A stretch of 26,560 bases of DNA from SHVZ01 sp044223515 (GTDB lineage Bacteria; Pseudomonadota; Alphaproteobacteria; SHVZ01). The translations under genes and the position numbers were made by a program. The stretch is from assembly GCA_044223515.1 (NCBI GenBank), contig JBGALV010000075.1, positions 1 to 26,560 on the forward strand, given 5' to 3'. Positions 22,488 through 26,560 of this stretch are shown here, piece after piece. The notes under the pieces are model-generated. The model saw nothing but the letters and a program-made list of their open reading frames with translations, did no database searches and was not told the DNA's origin. How positions within the stretch are numbered: the stretch's first letter is position 1; the number at the start of each line of letters is the position of its first letter.

Positions 22488-23639
22488 TCAGGTCGGCCGC
22501 CGCGCCGGATCGGTGTGCGACAACCCTAGCAGCATCGCCCCCGAGGCGCCCGGCGGCGGGTAGATCACTTGGGTGTTGATGCGGCGCTTGATCGTCTTCG
22601 CCTCGGCACCCGACTTCTGCACCGTGCGGTCCCAGCCTTCGGTGAACACCGCGCCGGCGCGGCCGAGATCGAGGCAGGTCACGTAGCGCGTCTGGGTGTA
22701 GTCGACGAGCGGCATCCCCAGCAGGTCGCGTGCCGCGTTCTCGCCGGCGAAGCGGCCGAGCTGCAGCGCGTGCTGGCAGGACTGGAGCGCCAGGTTGCCG
22801 GTGCCGGTGTCGGCCGCCGCCGCGTCGCCGGTGACGAACACCTCGGGCGCTTGAGGCGCGCGCAGCGATCGTTCGACCTTGAGTCGTCCGATCGCGTCGC
22901 GCTCACCCGGCACGTGGCGGACGAAATCCGCCGCCGCCATTCCGGTGGTCAGCACCACGGCGTCGACCGCGAGCGAGGAGCCGTCGGCGAAGCCGACGCG
23001 GCCTGCGTCGAGAGACTCGATTGTCGCGCCAAGACGCAGCTCGACGCGCGCGTCGCTGAGCGCCGCCTCGATCGTCGGCCGCGGACCGGCACCGAGCTCC
23101 GCGCCCACCGTCTGGGCCCGATCGATCAGGACGATGCGCAAGGTCTCGCCGTCACCGCCATGGGCCGCGACGCGATCGCGCAGTTCCAGCGCCAGCTCGA
23201 TCCCGGTGAAGCCAGCGCCGATCACGGCGATGCTCCTCACGCCTTGGGCGAGACGTCGGTCGAGACGGATCGCCTCGGCCTGGGTGTCGATCGAGTACGC
23301 TTGATCCGCGCCCGCGACCGGTGGCCGGCGCATCGCGCTGCCGGTGGCGATGACGAGGCGGTCATAGGGCAGCGCATTGCCCTTGAGCTGCACACGCCGA
23401 GCGCCGAGATCGAGTCCGGTCGCCTCGCTTTCGACGAAGCGGATGCCGGCGGCGGCCAGCGGCGTGCTGAGATCGATGCCGAGGGTCTCCGGGTTCGCTT
23501 CGTAGAGCCGCGGCCGCATTTCGAGCGTCGGCGTGCGCGAGACGAGCATCACCTCGGCCTTGTCGCCGGCGAGGCGCTTTGCCGCCATCGCCGCCCAGAA
23601 CCCGGCGAAGCCGCCGCCGACGATCAGGATCGGGCTCAT
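22488..23639 (-). CDS. FAD-dependent pyridine-nucleotide oxidoreductase, NDH-2-like
   Basis: 383 residues. The N-terminal FAD-binding Rossmann motif is ILIVGGGFAGFWAAMAAKRL (4-23); a second NAD(P)H Rossmann motif SIAVIGAGFTGIELALELRD lies at about 140-160. VFVTGDAAAADTGTGNLALQSCQHALQLG (split about 268-297) is the FAD-contact GD block. This arrangement matches type II NADH:quinone dehydrogenases and related flavoproteins, but the protein is shorter than usual NDH-2 (about 430) and I see no clear C-terminal membrane anchor. Start ATG 23639 is set by GGAGGAAATC before it and the Rossmann start; a longer open frame upstream lies inside the regulator gene. It overlaps the Rrf2 stop by 4 nt and is thus under its control. 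Whether it reduces quinone, a thiol or another acceptor is open. Confidence 0.88.
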   Translation of the reverse strand: MSPILIVGGGFAGFWAAMAAKRLAGDKAEVMLVSRTPTLEMRPRLYEANPETLGIDLSTPLAAAGIRFVESEATGLDLGARRVQLKGNALPYDRLVIATGSAMRRPPVAGADQAYSIDTQAEAIRLDRRLAQGVRSIAVIGAGFTGIELALELRDRVAAHGGDGETLRIVLIDRAQTVGAELGAGPRPTIEAALSDARVELRLGATIESLDAGRVGFADGSSLAVDAVVLTTGMAAADFVRHVPGERDAIGRLKVERSLRAPQAPEVFVTGDAAAADTGTGNLALQSCQHALQLGRFAGENAARDLLGMPLVDYTQTRYVTCLDLGRAGAVFTEGWDRTVQKSGAEAKTIKRRINTQVIYPPPGASGAMLLGLSHTDPARRPT

Positions 23640-24154
23640 GATTTCCTCCGTTCGGCATAGCGATCGGCGAACCAGTCGGGGAGCGCGGTCGAGCTGGGCC
23701 TCGCACTCTTGGCCTTCACGCGCTGGGCGATATCCGCCAGCGTCGACCTCGCGAGCTCGCGGCGCATCGCCGCTTCCGCGGCCAGCATCACCGCATGGAT
23801 CTCGCAGACGCCCGATGTCGCCGCGCGCGGCGCCGCCCCTTCCTCCCAGAGCGCACAGCGGCCGCGGATCTCGCGGCACTCGAACAGGGACGCCTGCCCC
23901 TGCGCGGCTTCCGCGACCTCGAGCGCGGTGATCCGCTTCGGCTCGCGCGCCAGCCGCCAGCCGCCGCGCACGCCTTCCGTGCCCTCGACCAGCCCCGCCT
24001 TCTCGAGCTGGGTCAGCAGCTTCCGCATGAAGGCGAGCGGCAGGCGCTGGAACTCGGCCAGATCGCGCGCGCTCGGCGCCGTCTCGTCCGGCGCGAGGCT
24101 CAAGTTCAAGAGTGTATGCAGCGCGTACTCGACGCCGGCACCGTAGAAAGCCAT
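23636..24154 (-). CDS. Rrf2-family transcriptional regulator
   Basis: 172 residues. The winged HTH is visible: EYALHTLLNLSLAP (9-22), ARDLAEFQRLPLAFMRKLLTQLEKAGLVEGTEG (split about 29-61), RGGWRLAREPKRITALEVAEA (63-83). Three cysteines C93, C100 and C117 (FECREIRGRC, GVCEIH) are spaced as in Rrf2 proteins that hold an iron-sulfur cluster (IscR, NsrR, RsrR) or sense by disulfide. A basic tail follows (KAKSARPSS). First gene of a two-gene operon with the NDH-2-like flavoprotein. A 23-bp near-perfect palindrome over its own promoter argues for autorepression. Redox, NO or iron-sulfur status is the likely signal; which one is unknown. Confidence 0.92.
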   Translation of the reverse strand: MAFYGAGVEYALHTLLNLSLAPDETAPSARDLAEFQRLPLAFMRKLLTQLEKAGLVEGTEGVRGGWRLAREPKRITALEVAEAAQGQASLFECREIRGRCALWEEGAAPRAATSGVCEIHAVMLAAEAAMRRELARSTLADIAQRVKAKSARPSSTALPDWFADRYAERRKS

Positions 24155-24166
24155 GCCCGACCCATA

Positions 24167-24189
24167 ACTACGATTAAATTAGTCGTAGT
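24167..24189. promoter_or_regulatory. Operator palindrome of the Rrf2 operon
   Basis: ACTACGA (24167-24173) and TCGTAGT (24183-24189) are perfect inverted arms. The core between them (TTAAATTAG) also pairs except at one position, so 23 bp have twofold symmetry with one mismatched pair. It overlaps the -10 box and the likely start of transcription of the regulator gene. Confidence 0.7.
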
Positions 24190-24215
24190 ATAAACCGCGC
24201 CTGCCACGGCGACAA
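24187..24215 (-). promoter_or_regulatory. Promoter of the Rrf2 / NDH-2-like operon
   Basis: On the minus strand TTGTCG (24215-24210) and TATACT (24192-24187) are separated by 17 bp. They match the housekeeping consensus at 4 and 5 of 6 bases. The operator palindrome covers the -10 end and the region downstream of it. Confidence 0.55.
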
Positions 24216-24391
24216 CGGCGGAATTATGGCGACGAGCGGATCGCGGCGACGCCGGGCGTGATTGACCCGCACGCGCAAGACCGGCTAGGACGGTTCTCGT
24301 CCCCGAAGACTGGAGCCTCGAGCTTGCGGCCAACCTCGGCCATCGCGTTCGTGCCGTCGATCCGTTCACCGCGCGCGGAGAACCGCACGCG
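24216..24391. other. Upstream region of the YgjP-like gene
   Basis: 176 bp with normal GC and no supported small gene or RNA. The promoter of the plus-strand metallopeptidase/MFS unit should be here, but I see no good -35/-10 pair. Confidence 0.4.
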
Positions 24392-25081
24392 ATGATACGG
24401 AAGGATGCGCATGTGAAGCTTCCGCCCGGCGTGCAGCTCAAGGTGTCCGAGACGGCGCGGCGCGTCAGCCTGCGTGTCGACGCGCCGACCGGCGTGGTGC
24501 TGCTGGTGGTGCCGAAGCGCGCCTCGCTCTCGCGCGCCGCCGACTTCGCCGAGAAAAACCGAAAGTGGATCGACAGCAAGCTCAACAGCCTGCCGCCGCC
24601 GATTCCCTTCGCCGACGGCATCGACGTGCCGATCGGCGGCCTGTCGCATCGCGTTCGTCACAGGCCCGACATGCGCGGCACGGTCTGGCTCGAGGATCGC
24701 GAGATCCATGTCGCCGGCGCGATCGAGCATCTGCCGCGCGGGCTCACGGCATGGCTGTTGGCCGTGGCCAGGCGTCAGATATCCTCCCTGATCGACCGCC
24801 ACGCCGAGATCGTCGGCAAGCGCCCGACGCGCATCACGCTGCGCGACACAACGACGCGCTGGGGCAGCTGCTCGCCCACGGGACGCATCGCCTTCTGCTG
24901 GCGGCTGATCCTGGCGCCGCCCGAGGTGATGAACTACGTGGTCGCGCACGAGGTCGCGCACCTGGTCGAGCTCAACCACGGGCCGAAGTTCTGGCGGCTG
25001 GTCCGCCACATGGTGCCCGACGTGGATGCGCCCAGGCGCTGGCTCAGCGACCACGGCATCCGCCTGCACCGCTACGGATGA
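24392..25081 (+). CDS. YgjP-like (DUF45/M48-related) metallopeptidase
   Basis: 229 residues from ATG 24392. GTG 24413 is an alternative start with a better Shine-Dalgarno (AAGGA, 7-nt spacing), giving 222 residues. The N-terminal half is a beta-rich domain (VKLPPGVQLKVSETARRVSLRV, VVLLVVPKRASLSRAADFAEKNRKWI). The C-terminal catalytic part shows the hallmark TTRWGSCSPTGRIAFCWRLILAP (split about 150-173), the zinc motif HEVAHLVE (about 190-197) and NHGPKFW with the third ligand (about 200-206). It is soluble and cytoplasmic. YgjP-like/WLM-group proteases are linked to DNA-protein crosslink or nucleotide-related roles only by analogy. The stop overlaps the MFS start (ATGA), so the two are co-expressed. 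Confidence 0.9.
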   Translation: MIRKDAHVKLPPGVQLKVSETARRVSLRVDAPTGVVLLVVPKRASLSRAADFAEKNRKWIDSKLNSLPPPIPFADGIDVPIGGLSHRVRHRPDMRGTVWLEDREIHVAGAIEHLPRGLTAWLLAVARRQISSLIDRHAEIVGKRPTRITLRDTTTRWGSCSPTGRIAFCWRLILAPPEVMNYVVAHEVAHLVELNHGPKFWRLVRHMVPDVDAPRRWLSDHGIRLHRYG

Positions 25082-26301
25082 CCCTACATATGTCGTCTGG
25101 CGCAGCTCCGCGCTCCGGTGCGGTCGTCAACGTGCTGCTCACCGGGCTCGTCGCCTTCCAGGCGATCTCGACCGACCTCTACCTCGCCTCGCTGCCGACG
25201 ATGGTGCAGGTCTTCGCCACCACCGAGGCGAAGGTGCAGCTGACCCTGAGCGTGTTCCTCCTGGGCTCGGCGCTGATGCAGCTGGCGTATGGCCCGATCT
25301 CCGACCGCTTCGGCCGCCGGCCGGTGCTCCGGGTCGCGATCGCGCTCTACGTCGCGGCCAGCCTCGCCTGTGCCGCGGCGCCGACGATCGAGGCGCTGAT
25401 CTTCTTCCGGCTGATGCAGGCGGTGGGATCCTGCGCCGGCGTCACGCTCGGCCGCGCCGTCGCACGCGACCTCTACGCGCCGATGGTGGCGGCGCGCGTG
25501 CTCGCCTACATGGCCTCCGCCATGGCGATCGCCCCGATCATCGGCCCGATGCTCGGCAGCTGGATGACCGTGCATCTGGGATGGCAGGCGAACTTCCTGT
25601 TTCTCGCCGGCTTCGGTGCGATCTGCCTGGTCGGCCTCTACACGCTTCTGGACGAGACCAACCTCCATCCCGACCCGCATGCGATCGCGCCGAAGCGGCT
25701 TCTCTCCAACTACGCCTCCCTGCTGGGCGATCGCGTGTTCCTCGGATATGCGCTGGCGGTCACCCTCGCCTATTGCGGCATCTTCTGCTTCATCTCGGGA
25801 TCGAGCTTCACGCTGATCGACGTGCTGGGGCTGCCGACCGAGTATTTCGGCTTCTGCTTCGGAGCCGCCGCCGCCGGCTACTCCGCCGGCGCGCTGACGG
25901 CCGGGCGCCTGATCGCGCGCTACGGCATCGAACGGATGGTGACCGCCGGCACGATGATCTCGGCGATCTTCGGCCTTCTCGGCGCGGCGCTCGCCTGGGC
26001 CGGCGTCGCCAATGTCTGGGCCGTGGTGCTGCCTTTCGTCGTGGTGATGGTGGGCATCGGCTTCACGTTGCCGGCGGCGATCGCCGGGGCGATCGGCCCC
26101 TATCCCCGCATGGCCGGGGCCGCCTCCGCCATGGTGGGCTTCCTCCAGTTGGGCGTCGCGGCCGCGGTTGGGGTCGGGGTCGGCCAGATCCTCGACGGCA
26201 CCACGCGCCCGATGATGACGGCGGTCGCCGTCGTCTCGGGCCTTGGGCTCGCGAGCTTCTGGGGACTGGTCAAGAAGGCACCCAAATTAACCGCCAGGTG
26301 A
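25078..26301 (+). CDS. Bcr/CflA-family MFS drug exporter
   Basis: 407 residues, inner membrane, proton-driven efflux of drugs or small metabolites. Twelve hydrophobic helices can be counted. The first is VVNVLLTGLVAFQAISTDLYLASLP, whose ISTDLYLASLP is the Bcr/CflA (DHA1) motif D1. Motif A GPISDRFGRRPVL follows helix 2, and GSCAGVTLGRAVARDLY (helix 4 to loop, motif B-like with Arg) is typical of the group. The ATG overlaps the upstream stop by 4 nt and lacks its own strong Shine-Dalgarno, suggesting translational coupling; ATG 25090 is an alternative. Substrate (bicyclomycin, chloramphenicol or a metabolite) is unknown. A stem-loop follows 15 nt after the stop. Confidence 0.93.
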   Translation: MTLHMSSGAAPRSGAVVNVLLTGLVAFQAISTDLYLASLPTMVQVFATTEAKVQLTLSVFLLGSALMQLAYGPISDRFGRRPVLRVAIALYVAASLACAAAPTIEALIFFRLMQAVGSCAGVTLGRAVARDLYAPMVAARVLAYMASAMAIAPIIGPMLGSWMTVHLGWQANFLFLAGFGAICLVGLYTLLDETNLHPDPHAIAPKRLLSNYASLLGDRVFLGYALAVTLAYCGIFCFISGSSFTLIDVLGLPTEYFGFCFGAAAAGYSAGALTAGRLIARYGIERMVTAGTMISAIFGLLGAALAWAGVANVWAVVLPFVVVMVGIGFTLPAAIAGAIGPYPRMAGAASAMVGFLQLGVAAAVGVGVGQILDGTTRPMMTAVAVVSGLGLASFWGLVKKAPKLTAR

Positions 26302-26303
26302 GC

Positions 26304-26329
26304 GGAACCCGTTACCGTCGACCGGTGTT
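26304..26329 (+). promoter_or_regulatory. Candidate EcfG-type promoter before the sensor kinase
   Basis: GGAAC (26304-26308) and TGTT (26326-26329) are 17 bp apart, one base from the EcfG consensus. The next start codon is 57 bp downstream. Evidence is thin, as such a short motif can arise by chance. Confidence 0.25.
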
Positions 26330-26346
26330 GGGCTCCGGGGTCGACG
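26316..26346 (+). terminator. Stem-loop after the MFS gene
   Basis: CGTCGACC (26316-26323) and GGTCGACG (26339-26346) form a perfect 8-bp stem with a 15-nt loop, 15 nt past the MFS stop and before the next gene on the same strand. No T-run follows, so it may be a factor-dependent terminator, an mRNA end protector or merely a dyad. Confidence 0.35.
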
Positions 26347-26385
26347 CCTACCTTCCCGCCTGACGACCAGCGGAGCCATTGCGAC

Positions 26386-26560
26386 ATGAACGGCGCACCA
26401 GCGGGCGCTCCGCAGGATTTTCTGACCGGCGGCGGGGAAATGGGCGCGCGCATGCGGGCCTTCGACTGGGAATCCACCTCGCTCGGCGCCCCCGACACCT
26501 GGCCGCAGAGTCTCCGGAGCGCGCTTAGCATCCTGCTGCCGTCACGGGCCCAGATCTGCC
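26386..26560 (+). CDS. Sensor histidine kinase (PAS type), N-terminal fragment
   Basis: 58 complete codons run to the window edge. The sequence GGGEMGARMRAFDWESTSLG, then DTWPQSLRSALSILLPSRAQ, is the very characteristic N-terminus (GGGEMGALMRAxDWSxTPLGPPExWPQSLRTAVSxxLxSRFPM) of soluble PAS/GAF sensor kinases common in alphaproteobacteria. The rest of the PAS fold and the kinase or other output domain lie outside the window, so hybrid, HWE or phosphatase versions are possible. CGGAG at about 26370 is a weak ribosome site. Confidence 0.8.
   Translation, partial: MNGAPAGAPQDFLTGGGEMGARMRAFDWESTSLGAPDTWPQSLRSALSILLPSRAQIC

Noticed and set aside
23640..23879. 80-residue N-terminal extension of the NDH-2-like protein
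   Set aside because: It lies inside the Rrf2 gene in another frame; the Rossmann motif and Shine-Dalgarno fix the start at 23639.
24224..25069. 281-residue minus-strand frame opposite the metallopeptidase
   Set aside because: Shadow frame without motifs; the plus strand carries WGSCS and HEVAH zinc-protease signatures.
26100..26531. 143-residue minus-strand frame at the right edge
   Set aside because: Covers the MFS 3' end and the kinase N-terminus in antisense; it has no recognisable content.

Overview
The window is GC-rich (roughly two thirds G+C by eye), tightly packed chromosomal DNA. It has many 4-nt ATGA overlaps and no sign of phage, transposase, plasmid, tRNA, rRNA or CRISPR. The gene set (BA14K-family protein, Rrf2 regulator, a long PurC, FNN-type hybrid kinases, candidate EcfG-like promoters, intergenic REP-like G-rich repeats) fits an alphaproteobacterium, perhaps of the Rhodospirillales/Reyranella kind. 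That placement is inference; no marker gene here fixes the taxon.

Layout. 1-144 is an antisense fragment of a second M20 peptidase copy that folds back abruptly onto the 5'-truncated M20 peptidase (about 142-1461). The peptidase overlaps a RidA-family gene. Convergent to them is a peptide-type ABC substrate-binding protein (2016-3563). An exported single-Cys MsrA (3725-4405) and a TetR regulator (4402-5043) converge and share a CTAG at their stop codons. A 304-bp AT-rich, dyad-rich gap then leads into a four-gene signalling operon (5348-12361): a degenerate GGDEF/EAL-like protein, a single-domain CheY-like receiver, a dCache hybrid kinase and a CHASE hybrid kinase.

On the minus strand follow a free methionine-(R)-sulfoxide reductase (12371-12865), whose Shine-Dalgarno lies in a long hairpin, a BA14K-family envelope protein (12924-13454) and a FecCD-type metal-chelate ABC operon (permease, ATPase, binding protein; 16410-13549). 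Then come a DUF4197 protein (+), a proline iminopeptidase (-), an alternative oxidase (+), a long-form PurC (-), a CocE/NonD-type hydrolase (+), an Rrf2 regulator with an NDH-2-like flavoprotein (-, one operon with a near-perfect operator palindrome over its promoter), a YgjP-like metallopeptidase and a Bcr/CflA-type MFS exporter (+, overlapping). The window ends inside the N-terminus of another sensor kinase.

Themes. Peptide and amino-acid turnover (M20, RidA, peptide SBP, Pip, CocE/S15), oxidative or redox stress (two methionine sulfoxide reductases, AOX, Rrf2/NDH-2-like) and signalling (three kinases, one CheY, one pseudo-c-di-GMP protein) recur. No defence system or other wholly new multi-gene system is evident. 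The most novel-looking items are the signalling operon with its pseudo-GGDEF/EAL protein and complex leader, the SD-sequestering hairpin before fRMsr, the REP-like pairs filling every roomy convergent gap, and the fold-back at the left edge.
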